A stretch of 64,000 nt of DNA from the NCBI RefSeq assembly GCF_030272615.1, contig NC_081408.1, positions 63,794,614 to 63,858,613 of the forward strand, given 5' to 3'. Positions 46,907-58,690 of this stretch are shown in pieces. The position numbers were made by a program, and so were the translations under genes. Positions within the stretch are counted from its first letter, which is position 1; every line of letters starts with the position of its first letter. The stretch is from Cryptomeria japonica. Taxonomy: Eukaryota > Streptophyta > Pinopsida > Cupressales > Cupressaceae. The notes beneath the pieces are model-generated. The model was given only the letters and a program-made list of their open reading frames with translations, searched no databases and was not told where the DNA came from.

Positions 46907-49900
46907 ATGGAAACTAACTATTTTAGGAAGGACAGTCCGAAACTTGATGGAACTAACTATGGTATATGGAAGATCAGAATGAAGACACATCTAAATTGCA
47001 TTGGAAGAGATGTATGGGATGTTACAAATAATGGCTATGTTGGTCCTACAGAGAGTCAACCTAATCTACCAAACTTGGCTAAAGATCAGGACAATGATTG
47101 TAAAGAAAGAGAAGCACTTTTGAGTGCATTGTCAGATTAACAAATCATGGGATTATCAGACTGATCTACTACTAAAGGTATTTGGGACAAATTAGAGACA
47201 TTGAATGAAGGTGATACCATTGTCAAAATTGCAAAACTAGAATGCTTCCAGGCTAGGTATGAAAATCTAAAAATGGAACAAGATGAAAGAATTTTTGCTT
47301 TTATGGAAAGAGTTAATGAAATTGTTTTGGGTATACAATGTTGTGGAGGATCCTTAAGTGAATATGAGATTATTTTTAAATTTTTAAGAGCACTACCACT
47401 GGAATACAAAATAAAGTAACTACTAATAATGAATTGAGAACAATGCCTAATACATCAGTATCTAGAGATACTTTGGTTGGAAAATGTTTAGCTTTTGAAC
47501 TTGAGGAATTTGGTCATGTTGCTACAATTAAGATAGATTTAGCCTTCAAAGCATCATCATCATCTACAATATCATCATCATTTGAGAAATCTGATTGGAA
47601 AGCACTTTATGCAAAAAAACTTGAAGACATCAGAAAGGAAAATGAAGAACTCGAAGAACTTGAAGCATTATTCGCAAGGAAGTAAGTATGAAGGTAAAGC
47701 ACCATTTAAATGTTTTAACTACAATAAAATTTGTCACATGGCATTTAGGTGTCTTGATAGACATGCAATATTGAGAGAAGAAGCTAAAAGAACATATAAG
47801 CCTAACCCTAAATATCAGAGATATAGATTTAAGAAGAATAGAGACAAATCTTGTTACTATGCTGATGAAGGAGTTACTGATGATTCTGATGAGGAACCGA
47901 CAAAAAATTGATGGGCTTTTCTTGCAATAACAGAATATCAACCAGCACCTACTATACAACTGGTAGAGCATGCCCTAGCAGCTAAAATTGAAGAAAAGGA
48001 TGAATGGATCATTGATTCTAGATGCTCACATCATATGAATGGTGATAAAAGTAAATTCTTAACCTTTTAGGAATACAATGGAGGTCTAGTAAGATTTGGG
48101 GATGATAAAGCTTGTTTGATCAGAGGCAAAGGCACTATAACTTTTGATGGTAAGCACAATACTAACAACATTTAATATGTTGAAGGTTTCAAGCATAATC
48201 TATTGAGTGTTGGTCAATTAGTTGAAAAGGGATTTCAGTTACGATTCAAGAATGGTAAATGCAAAATCTTGAATAGAACTAGTTTGGAAATTGCAACCAG
48301 TAATCAGACTAGAGGTAATATCTTTCATTTGAATAACAATGAGAAGACATGCTTGATTGCACATATTGATGAAAGTTGGTTATGACATAAGAGATGTTGT
48401 CATGTAAATTTTGATTTCATTGTAAATATAAGTACAACTAAGGCAGTAAGGGATTTACCTAAGATTGTAAAACCTCACAATTTGGTATGTAAGGAATGTC
48501 AATTTGGAAAGAAAGTTAGAACAACTTTTAAGAGTATTCCAAAGAAATCCAATAATTTTCTTGATTTAATTCATATTGATTTATGTGGTCTGGCAAGAAC
48601 TAGAAGTCTACAAGGAGAATGATATTTTATGCTAATGATTGATGATTATTCTAGAATGTGTTGGGTTACTTTTCTCAGGGAGAAATCAGAAGCTTTTGGG
48701 AAATTCAAACTATTGAAGGCAATGGTAGAGAATGAAACTGGTAAGAAAATTAAATTTTTAAGATTAGATCAAGGAGGTGAATTCACATCTAAGGAATTTA
48801 ATACATTTTGTGAAGTTAATGGAATCAGAAGACAGTTATCAACACCTCAAACACCCCAATAGAATGGAGTTGTGGAAAGGAAGAACAAAACTATTCTAGA
48901 TGTAGCTAGAAGCATGATATCAAAAGCAAAACTACCTCATGTGTATTGGATAGAAGCAATGAATACAACGGTTTATACATTCAACAGAGTTCACATCAAA
49001 GGTGAAACCAGTAAGACCCCTCATGAACTATGGTTTGCTAATGCTCCTACTCTTAAATATTTTACAATATTTGGAAGCAAATGTTACATTAGGAGAGATG
49101 AGTATGTTGGTAAATTTGATCCTAGAAGTGATGAAGGAATATTTCTTGGTTATTCATCTAAGAGCAAGGCAAATAGATGTTTTAATAAAAGATTGCAGAA
49201 AATAATGGAGAGTGCAAATGTGAAGATAGATGAATAGTTCAGAGGTAATTCAAGATCTGTAGATTCTTAACCGACAATTGAGATGATCATAAATGAACCT
49301 ACACTAAGTGCACCGGTATAGAATGTAGATCCAGTCACATCGGCATCATCAAAGAATCCCACAGTGATTGAAGAATAGCAGCAAGTGAATACACCCAAGT
49401 ATGTAAGATTGAATCTCTCTAAAAGTCAGATAACTGGGAGTAAGTATCAAGGTGTAATGACAAGAGGAAGACTGGAAAATGAAGAGGTATACTTAATTTC
49501 TCAAATTGAATCAACATCTATTTTTTGGGCATGTGATGATAAACACTGGATTAAAGCTATGGAAGATGAATTGGAACAAATTGAAAAGAATAACACATGG
49601 ACATTGGTTCCCCGACCTAAAAATGAAAATGTAATTGGAACTAAATGGGTATTTAGAAATTAACTTAATGAATATGGCAAGGTAATCAGAAACAAATCAA
49701 GATTAGTGTGTAAGGGATATTCATAGAAAGAGGGAATTGATTATAATGAAACCTTTACACTAGTAGCTAGAATTGAGGCAGTTAGACTATTTCTTGCATT
49801 TGCAACACACAAGAAATATAAAGTATATCAAATGGATGTTAAATGTGCATTTCTGAATGGTGATCTTGAAGAGGAAGTTTACATTGAACATCTTGATGGA

Positions 49901-51040
49901 TTTTCTTTGACAAATGACAAAGATATGGACAAAGATATGGTTTGCAGGCTAAGGAAATCTTTTTATGGATTGAAGCAAACTCCTAGAGCTTGGTAAGATA
50001 GATTAGACAAATGTCTTTTGAAGCTTGGTTACACTAAAGGTAATGCTGACAACAACTTATATTTCAAAGTGACTAATGATGACATCTTGGTTATTTAAGT
50101 CTTTGTTGATGATATCATTTTTTCAGGAGAAGATGGATTGGGCAAGGATTTTGCTAATAAGATGCAAGAAGAATTTGAAATGTCTATGATTGGGGAGATA
50201 AAATTCTTTTTAAGATTGGAAATTTCATAGACTGATAAAGGTATATTCATATGTCAACCAAAGTACTTGAAGGAACTACTAAAGAAATTTGTTATTGAAA
50301 ACTCTAAACTGGTAAGTACTCATATGACTACAAGTGATAAACTATCATTGAAGGATGATTTAACTCCTGTTAATCCGACAAGATATAAATCTATGATTGG
50401 AGGTTTAATATATTTGACACAAAAAAGACCTGATATTATGAATGCAATATGTATTGTTTCAAGATTTCAGAGTAATCCTAAGGAAAATCATGAATCAACA
50501 ACAAAAAGGATTTTCCAGTATCTACAAGGCACAACAAATCTTGGTTTATGGTATCCTAAACATGAAAATTTTGATTTATGTGCACACATCGATGCTAATT
50601 GGGCAAAAGATGTAGATGACAGAAAGAGAACCACTAGCGGAGCATTCTTTCTTGGTAGCAGATTGATTTCATGGTTGAACAAGAAATAGAGTTGTGCATC
50701 ATTATCAATAGGAGAATCAGAATATGTTGTAGCAGCAACTAATTGTACTCAGGTATTATGGATTAAACAAATGTTGAAGGACATAAAGGTAAAATGTAAA
50801 GAGCCTATAATCATTTATTGTGATAATATGACAACAATTGATATATCAAAGAATCCGATATTTCACTCTTAAAGTAAACATGTTTCTATCAAATACAAAT
50901 TTTTGAAAGAGAATGTTGAAGCAAAGGAAGTGAAATTGGTTTATGTGAATACTAAAGAGAAGATTGCAAATATCTTTACAAAGCCTTTTGAATATCTTAG
51001 AGAGTAGCTTGGGGTAATACCCTCACTGGTAGAGACTTAG
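46907..51040 (+). pseudogene. Ty1-copia gag-pol polyprotein, decayed
   Basis: ATG at 46907. Gag (UBN2-type) runs to about 47690 with two compensating frameshifts. The zinc knuckle near 47710 has lost its second Cys (CFNYNKICHMAFRC). The protease active site has DSR where DSG is expected (WIIDSRCSHHMNGD, about 48008-48049). The integrase core (about 48490-49237) keeps its acidic triad (HIDLCG, RLDQGGEF, NGVVERKN). RT runs about 49530-50260 with QMDVKCAFLNG, FYGLKQTPRAW and the catalytic FVDD (about 50105). RNase H runs about 50560-51005 (HIDANWA, GESEYVVA, YCDN). Stops include 47138, 48860, 49724, 50228, 50687 and 51005; several TAGs stand where Gln is conserved. One former polyprotein, dead for several independent reasons. 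Confidence 0.92.
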
Positions 51041-51408
51041 ACAATTGGAGATTGGCATCAAACTGATAGAAATTAATAGAGAAAATGTTTTCTAGCTGTG
51101 ATGGAGGAGAGCTACTTTTCAGGGGGAGTAGTTGGTTATAACAATTGGTATTTGTAATTAGTTCTATGAACTGGTTGTATCTAGTTTTTGTATTGCTTTG
51201 CCATTTGATGTCAAAGGGGGAGAGATATCTATGGAAAAACATTATCCTTTGGGGAGAGACTATTCATTGGGGGAGAGATTGATACTATCTGCATCTATAT
51301 TTTTATATTTGGTAATTGATCTCCTTGGGAGATTGTTGGTTTTTGGTTAATTGTCATTTCTGCTTTGGCACTTAGATGGTTTTTCCATCTTGTGTTGCCA
51401 TCAATGCC

Positions 51409-51419
51409 AAAGGGGGAGA
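51409..51419 (+). other. Polypurine tract of the Ty1-copia element
   Basis: AAAGGGGGAGA one base before the 3' LTR, preceded by GTTGCCATCAATGCC as in the other copia elements of this window. Confidence 0.9.
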
Positions 51420-51420
51420 T

Positions 51421-52263
51421 TGTTGGTATTATGGATGTGTTGCATTGGTTTTGTCATTGATGTCAACACTTATCAGCACTTATCTTTCTGGAGATCTTTG
51501 GTTATGTTCACTGGCAAGTTCAGTGACTAATGCACAGTCACCAGTATCTAGTTCACTAGCAGATTATATTGTTCACTGGCACTGAGGATGACTTGTTATC
51601 ATTTGGAGATTACTTGGTTATGTCAAAGACATGGTTTGGACACTTGTTTTGGTGATTTGGTTATTGGTCTAATCAATTTGGCATATTTGTTGTTACCAAC
51701 AAATTGGTCTAGGTTATGGACCGACATGAGTTATCTATTCTAGATCAGCATGACACGTTATGGAGATGATTTATTGATTGGTTATTATTGTAAATTCATT
51801 GAGCCAACATGATGCATTAGATATTGATTCATTTGTAATTGATTTTATTGTAATATTCTTAGTGAGCCAACCTACACATTTGGTCCTAAGTTTTGGTATA
51901 TATGTAAGATCTCATTTGTGAGATTATGTGGTAGAGGAACATAATAAGGTATTATAAGGTTGTGATATTTGGTATATGTGAATATAAGAAGAGATACTCA
52001 TGCATACATCATTTGAAGATTCAAGGAAGGTTTGAAGAAGACAATTAGACCTTAACTGGTACTTAATCTAGCATATGAAGATGCTATTTTGAGTAGTGGA
52101 TTATCATTGGATTTAACCGTCCAATTGTAGTCAGTGTGACTCTCATTTTGTGATTAAGAAGTGATCTCTAGGCATTTGGCCTTTGTGCATGTGTAGACCC
52201 CATTTGTACACACATACTATCTACAGTAGTATCATCTGATTGTGGGTAGGTTTCCCACCGTGG
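51421..52263 (+). repeat. 3' LTR of the Ty1-copia element, truncated
   Basis: Collinear with the first ~840 bp of the 5' LTR. At GTTTCCCACCGTGG it stops matching exactly where CACTAGTACA begins; the 5' LTR continues there with TTCTTCCCCTTACAG. The missing ~245 bp should lie on the far side of the inserted element, beyond the window. Confidence 0.9.
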
Positions 52264-52590
52264 CACTAGTACATTTGGAGCTGATTTCCGACGGCCGTTT
52301 GTCAAATTTTCGATGAATTTTTGTCAGAGTGTCGACAAAATCCACCGTCGAAAACTTGGCGTTGGATTGGTCGATAATGCCATGCACGTTCTAAATTTGA
52401 CAATCCAATGGACTCTGCTGACGATCAAAGAAGTCGTCGGTCGAAAGCTTGGTATTCGTCATAATTCCGACGATGATCATTTTTATAAAAAAAATAATAA
52501 TTATCATCGATATAAAAGAGCCATTGAAGGAAGGAAATGCCGAAAGGACTCACCGAAGATAATAAATTCATTGACAAAAGATATCGAATA
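52264..52590 (+). mobile_element. CACTA-type (En/Spm-like) terminus and subterminal region
   Basis: Starts CACTAGTACA directly after the LTR breakpoint, preceded by the candidate 3-bp target TGG. Within 250 bp it has dense CGACGG/CGTCG words (TTTCCGACGGCCG, CCACCGTCGAAAAC, AAGTCGTCGGTCG, ATTCCGACGATGA), the look of CACTA subterminal repeats, in otherwise CpG-poor DNA. The partner terminus and transposase are not in the window, so the class assignment rests on this one end. Confidence 0.65.
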
Positions 52591-52594
52591 AATC

Positions 52595-53170
52595 AGAGAG
52601 GGTCTTCACCGATGGGAAAAGTTCTCGAGGAAATAATACTATCGGTGCAACATAAAAAGGACCCACCGAAAGGAGTGTTTTCATCGAAAGAATAATATCG
52701 ATCAGACAAAAAGAAGCTACAATGATAAAAGATATTGATGAGGATATAGGTTTCAAGGAGGTTAAACTTAATCGACAAAAGATATTAAAGAAAGTAGAGA
52801 GGGTCTTAATTGATGGGAAAAGTTCTCGAGGAAATAATACTATCGGTGCAACATAAAAAGGATGCACTAAAAGGAGCGTTTTCATCGAAAGAATAATATC
52901 GATCAGACAAAAGGAAGCTACATTGATTAAAGATATCAATGAGGATATAGGTTTGGAGGAGGTTAAACTTCATCGACAAAAGATATTGAAGAAAGAAGAG
53001 AGGGTCTTCATCGATGGGAAAAGTTCTTGAGGAAATAATACTATCGATGCAACATAAAAAGGACCCATCGAAAGGAGCATTTTCATCGAAAGAATAATAT
53101 CGATCAGACAAAAGGAAGCTACATCGATAAAAGATATCAATGAGGATATAGGTTTCGAGGAGGTTAAAAG
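52595..53170 (+). repeat. Tandem array, about 2.9 copies of ~201 bp, ATCGAT-rich
   Basis: Units start GAGAGGGTCTT at 52595, 52797 and 52998; the third breaks off near 53170. Each has the same series of TCGAT/ATCGA/ACCGA words (GATGGGAAAAGTTCTCGAGG, TACTATCGGTGCAACATAA, CATCGAAAGAATAATATCGA). Because the period is a multiple of three, open frames repeat across it on the minus strand. Related single-copy sequence recurs at 58200-58690. Confidence 0.85.
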
Positions 53171-53805
53171 GCATGTTCTCGATATGCATGGTTTTGCCAA
53201 TGTAAATTTATCGGTGAAGAACGATAAGGAAAAATAAAGAAAATCTTCGGTGAGATAATAGACTCATTCATCGATGGGGCATAGTGATATTGATGAAAGA
53301 AGTATTTCGATAGAAAAATAAAGGAGGACACCGAAGCCCAAGGTTTCTTTGACATAAGACCCGATGGATATCAGATATGTTTCATTGAGGAGACAACCAC
53401 ACTCACTAAATACAGTATTTTGATGAAGGGAAAAAAAACTTGATCAAAGTAATATTCAAAACAAAAGTATTGTCTATAGAAACAAAGAGATCGATGGACT
53501 AAATAAAAAAATGATCGAAAGATATATCCTCATCGAAATGATTATTGATTGCCACAAAAATCATAAACAAATCCCAGGGAAGGTCACATCACCATTAAAT
53601 TCAAACGTGTGCTCGAGTGACCATTGTCCAAAGCACCATTACTAAATAATTAAATACGCCATAAGTAGTGGATCAACCATCAAAGGGCACAACATTAAGG
53701 AATTCATAGGTGACGAACTGAAAGCAAGAATTGGACAAATTCATAGATAAAGCTCAGTAATTCCAAGTAAGTTGTTTGCACACAGACCTCTTTTACAAAA
53801 TTCAA
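53171..53805. other. Spacer between tandem array and ORF, ATCGA-rich
   Basis: Continues the TCGAT/ATCGA-bearing sequence to about 53540. Segments GGTTAAAAGGCATGTTCTCG and CACCGAAGCCCAAGGTTTCT correspond to 58625-58660 and 58552-58575 in the second module. The last ~250 bp could be the leader of the downstream ORF. No gene seen. Confidence 0.5.
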
Positions 53806-56800
53806 ATGGAATCATCATCTAAAACTAATAAGACCAGAAAGGGAAAAGAACCTATCGCTACAGAAGAAAAACCTAAAAGACAGAAAAGGGAAGGGCGTTC
53901 TTTGGCCCAGGACTTGATTGACCAGTGCCCATCATCCAATTTGAGGTCCAAGAAGATTAGAGCTGACGAGGAAGGCCTGGAGGACCGGTTTGAGGATCTT
54001 GGAGACATATGGACAAAGTTGAGAGGGTATGAATTATTCATATATGGGTACAAAAAAAGAGTTTCCCCTCGACCTATCAACAATTTATAGTGATTGAACT
54101 TAGGAAGGTTAGCTGTGGCTAATGTATTCATGAATGTGGAGCCCATGAAGGCATTGGCAAACAATTATGACCCTAAAACTAGGACCATATATAACTACAT
54201 GTGTGAGCCAATTCTTGCAATCACAAAGGAGGTTATTGACACCGTGTTCGAGTTGGATTGGGGATTTGAAGAATTGATTGACCTCAAGAAGTTAACAAGT
54301 GAATATTTTAATCTATAGAACATTTACAAAACGTGGAGACTCCCTATACATAGACCTAGGAATGTAGGGTCCTTAGTGCCACTAGGTCAGGATGACAAAG
54401 CTCCCTATGATGTCAACTCTTTCCATCCATATTTCAAGTATACCTATTATTGTGTTGCCCAAGTGCTAGGGATAAAATCTCATCCTTTGATGGATATTGC
54501 AGTCTAAGGACCCCCGCTTCTTTGATTTTTCTGCTTATTTGGTTGAGGTTTTGAATCATGGGTTAGAAAAGTTAAAGGGGGATGTCATCAATGTTCATTT
54601 CAAGCATTATTCCTTACTTATGCATATGCTATTGTATGTGGGACAAGATGAAGGGTTATGGCCAGAAGAGTTATGTGTTAGGACATATGACAAGGTTGGA
54701 ATGAGAAAACCAGTGCAACTATGGGTTTCTTCATGTGACCAGAGGTATGTGAATAATCAATATTGGCATTTTGAGGAGTTCTTTGTCAAGCCATTATATA
54801 GACTGTTGGGATGCCCTTGCGATCATGCCCTTGCACCAAAGGTTCAAAGATTCCTAAGACCAAAAGATTTCACTGAAGATCCCTCAATTGAACACAATTG
54901 GGGAGATTGGTATTGTTTTTCAGACTGCACACAAGTCAGGGTATATGGGTTCGAAGGGAGACCATACTTACTACCAGTTATAGTCCCTAATAGAGTGGCT
55001 TATTTGGATATTGTGAGGCAACTATCAATAGTGAGTACAAAACATCTAACAAGCCATATAAAACAATCAATTGTACCTAGGTTGTTAGTATTTTCAGATT
55101 TTATTGTGAAAAGTTCAAAGAGTTATGGCCTATTGTAGACAAAATTGGATTATTATGGCATGGCTATGGGGGATCCAAGGCCCTATTTTGAACCTAAAGG
55201 ATACATAAGGATAGCCCAACCATCACAAAAGCTGAAGGCTGGAGAGCATAAATCTTACCTATTGGATGACCTCATTAAGAACATTGGCAGAGAAGAGGCC
55301 AGAGTGAAGCGAATAAAGTTTGAGAAAGCAATGCAGGATTATAAATGGAAGCTTTATAGAAGGAAAATAGATGAGAACGTGCTACAAAAGATTGAAGACC
55401 CCTTGGAGTTGGCCAACAAACTTGTGGAGCATGAATTGGAAATACTTGAGGGAGTCTCGCCTCATGTTTTTAGGGATTACATTTATACTATTAGGAATAT
55501 AGAGCCTTTGGCTCATATGTCTGCTTCTTCCACATCTAGCATCATTCCATTCACTCCTTGAGAGGATTACCCCCCTAGTTATGCAGAGGATTACCCCCCT
55601 AGTAATGCAGAGGATACACCGATAGACTTGGCAACAGGAGAACTAAATGTCTGAGAAGTGGCTGACATCAGATTCCTGGAGCATGAGGATTTCATTGCTG
55701 ATAGTGACTTCATTACTTCCAAGGAATTCACCACATTCCTCTATCAACATAAAGGATCTCAAATTATGAATAACATGAGAAATAGTGAAGAAGAGCAGCA
55801 ATTTCAAAAGTTACAAGAGGAGATGGATCTTGTGATGAGAGAAATGACACCTGAGAAGGGAAGACAATTGCTTAAGGAAGCTAGTGTGCTATTATACTCT
55901 AGATGGGACATGAACTCTGCGTTGTTGTTTGATGGATTCCTTAAGAAAAATGACCCAAGTAGGCAAATGATGCCAAAAGAGATTGATAAACTCTTTATAG
56001 GATCAGGATATGATCTAGATCAGAAGGCTCTTCTATAGTGGGCTATCTATCCCAAAGATAAAAAACCTATATTGGTTGATACAGAAGAAGCTTTTGGACA
56101 TTTGATGGTGTAGTAGGTTGGAAAGACTAACCCTAGAACAACTTCCAAACTAAATTTGGATGTCGCTAAACTACAGATAGAGTTTTTGGTTCGAGAAAAT
56201 TGTACATACAAAAGCCTATATGAGAAAACCGATGAAGAAAAATAGAGTCTGCAAGCAAGATTGCTTCAGATTGATACAGGTACCAGTCAACTAGGGATGA
56301 CATACAGTACTGACAGATATTCCATGGATGCCTTGACAGAAGCTATGTATTGGATGAACAGGGCCGAAAAGAAATCTTGGCAACTAAAAAAGGAACATTA
56401 AAAGATGGATAAGTTAGTTGTCGAGGTTATTGACCATAGATTCAAAAGTATGATGCAGGTTGTATAAATCTATTGGAAGACATACACTGGAACAGTCAAA
56501 GCTATGAAAGAGCATGAAAGGCTCAGGTCTCAGTTGGAAGGCTTGATGAATGACAACAGTCTGATGAATCCAAGTGAGAAAATTGAAGCTGAGGCTCACT
56601 TGAAGTCCCATGATGAATTGGCAAATCAATTAAAGAAAGAGCATCAGAGGCTGGACAATGGGAATACCCCTAGGGTTCCCTCTTTTTACAGTAATGGTGA
56701 GTTAGTATTGTTGGAACAGTGGAAATAGGAGTTTAGTGATGAGAAGAATCGAGTAGTAGCAAAGTTGGATTGGGACAAAGATTTGTCACTTTGTGTTAAC

Positions 56801-56947
56801 AATATTCTATCCAATCATTTCCAGACAGAAAGCGATATGAGGACACTAAACAATGACGTTCTAATGTATAAAGATGATAAGTACATTGAACACATAGGAA
56901 TGTTGAACTTGTTTATCTTCCAATTTGTTAACAAAAGTACTAATTAA
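53806..56947 (+). pseudogene. Unrecognised large ORF (copy 1 of a paralogous pair), decayed
   Basis: I do not recognise this family. ATG at 53806 opens a Lys/Ser-rich tail (MESSSKTNKTRKGKEPI), possibly a nuclear-localising basic segment. A globular region follows (about 54094-55060) with VFMNVEP, YSLLMHMLLYVG, PVQLW and RFLRPKDFTEDPSIEHNWGD. Then come a charged region (55145-55560), an exact-looking 24-bp duplication encoding EDYPPS (55562-55609), and a C-terminal helical, probably coiled-coil region with TPEKGRQLLKEA and WDMNSALLF (55658-56940). About ten stops (e.g. 54088, 54316, 55136, 55559, 56036) and one frameshift near 54480-54497 break it. The same architecture recurs at 60206-63835. 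No transposase, nuclease or polymerase motif is visible. Confidence 0.72.
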
Positions 56948-57960
56948 TAGTTATGTGTTCAAAAGACATGATGCTTGGTGACAATGTATACCCTCATATA
57001 AATGAGGGAATTTTTGTAACAATAAGGATCATTAGAGAAGAAGTAGAATATAGCCTCAGGCTTACTATTGTACCATTTTGTGAACATACATAATATAATC
57101 AGTCATCTTTCCTTTGTGTATATGTTGTGGATTATTGCATCTTTCTATAGGCAGTTGCTTGTGATATTATCTAAAGGAGATAAGGTTACTTGTGTTCTTC
57201 CAGTAAAACTCTGTGTTTCATATTGTGGATTTGAATAAAATATTTACTTGCAAATAGAGTTTTGTATATAGTGTGCATGCATATTATCTCAACCATGGTC
57301 CGCCTGCATATGTATATAGTTTTGTTTATAGGTGGAAAGCCTAAGGTTCAATGTCAAACTTGGTTGCTCTGATACCATATGTAATATTCCATTAATTCTA
57401 TACTTAAAGAAAATAAATTATGATCTATATTAAGATTAAAAATTGAGAATTTCAAAATAAAACATAACTACTTCAGTTGAAGGAGAAAACTAACTAAATG
57501 TTCTTCAACATAATAAGAATCTAACTAATTTATCTAAAAGGAAGGTAATCTTTTAACGATAAAAAACATTGAACAAATATTATTAAGCTAATCAATATGA
57601 GAAATTAATTCAAATGGCAAGTTTCATTTTTGAGGGAAGAGATAAAGGTTGAGAGGTTACTATTATCACTGTTTAAAAAATGGGTATTCTTTTCCATAAT
57701 TGGCTAAGTCTATGAAGTTCTTGGGTCTAGTAAGGCCTTGTGACTTCTATTGCTTTGGGTCCTAAAGAGGGTTTAGGTTTAATCACTTTCAAAATGTCTA
57801 AGAAAAAACCCTTATAATTCTATTTTTGTGTTACTTTATTCACTTAAGTAATGGGTCCTTTTGTCATGCAAAGCATTCCCCCGATTGTTTTTTACCTAGG
57901 CGGTCCTTTTAAATGTTTAAATTTTTATTCACCTTTAAATTGCCTTTTCTAATGACCATC
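56948..57960 (-). mobile_element. Spacer with LTR element remnant (PBS complement at 57366-57377)
   Basis: GCTCTGATACCA at 57366-57377 is the exact complement of the TGGTATCAGAGC primer-binding site. Two bases later comes TGTAATATTCC, a plausible inverted LTR end, so a minus-strand LTR would start at 57380. Its far end is not obvious (somewhere before about 57960). No coding sequence lies beside it. The rest is AT-rich with nothing recognisable. Confidence 0.5.
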
Positions 57961-58690
57961 AGGCCTTGTAATTGTCATGCAACTCTCAGTCAATCGGATG
58001 GCCCGCGTGGATTTGTGAACTCAACATGCTCGAAAGTTACCTATCGCATAGTAGCGAAAAGGTTTGGCGGGACCCAACGATAAGGAGTTCTTTCTTGGCT
58101 AAAAGCATTCTATCGAAGTATCTAAGATTCAAATAGTATCGATGAGACCCAGCAATGTCTCATTGATATAAAAGGGGCATCGAAAAAAGAAAAGGCCGAT
58201 GAACTTCAAAAAGGACTCATCGAAGACAGTAACTCCATCGATAAAAGATATCGAGGAAAGTGGAGATGGTTCTCATTGACAAGAAAAGGTCTTCAAGGAT
58301 ATAACACTATTGGTGCAAAAAGATTCACTGAAAGGGATGGTCCCACCAACAAAAGGTATCGAAGAAAGTAAAGGTGGCCCCCACCGATGAGAAAAGGCTT
58401 TTGAAAAAACAATATCATCAATGCAAGATAAAGAAGATTCACCAAAAGAAGCATTCTCATTGAAAAAGTGATATCAATAAAATAGAAGAAGACTACATCG
58501 ATGAATGATATCGATAAGGATATGAGTTTTGATGGGAGGACAAAATAAGTCACCGAAGTCCAAAGTCTCTTTGAAATGAAACCTGACGGACAGCAAAAAG
58601 ATTTTGATGAGAATGAATTTTGAGGAGACTAAAAGGCATGTCTTTGATACACATGGTTTCATTGATAGAAGCCATCTCTCTTTGTTTCAT
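57961..58690 (+). repeat. Second-module upstream repeats, related to 52500-53400
   Basis: Carries ATCGATAAAAGATATCGAGG, ACACTATTGGTGCAA, CACCGATGAGAAAAGG, CACCGAAGTCCAAAGTCTC and ACTAAAAGGCATGTCTTTGA. These match, in diverged form, words from the tandem array and spacer at 52500-53400. It precedes the second ORF as the array precedes the first. Confidence 0.75.

Larger units (their letters stand above)
45761..52263 (+). mobile_element. Ty1-copia LTR retrotransposon, plus strand, 3' LTR interrupted
   Basis: 5' LTR 45761-46849, PBS 46852-46863, gag-pol 46907-51040 in the Ty1-copia order (gag, protease, integrase, RT, RNase H), PPT 51409-51419, and a 3' LTR from 51421 broken at 52263 by a CACTA-type terminus. 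The LTRs look about 93% alike by eye, younger than the TR-GAG insertion. About twenty in-frame stops make it defective. It sits inside a minus-strand copia remnant, giving three layers of nesting. Confidence 0.93.

Noticed and set aside
52568-53355. Minus-strand frames with repeated peptides (SFLCC..DSIISSRTFPI), possibly a repeat protein
   Set aside because: The 201-bp DNA repeat is a multiple of three, so one open frame is copied with the unit. No start context or domain, and the homologous region at 58200-58690 does not keep the frame.
53806-56947. Unknown ORF family as plant mobile domain (PMD/MAIL1-like) protein
   Set aside because: Position beside transposon repeats suggested it, but I could not find the PMD sequence pattern; the HNWGD and PVQLW blocks do not match what I know of that family.
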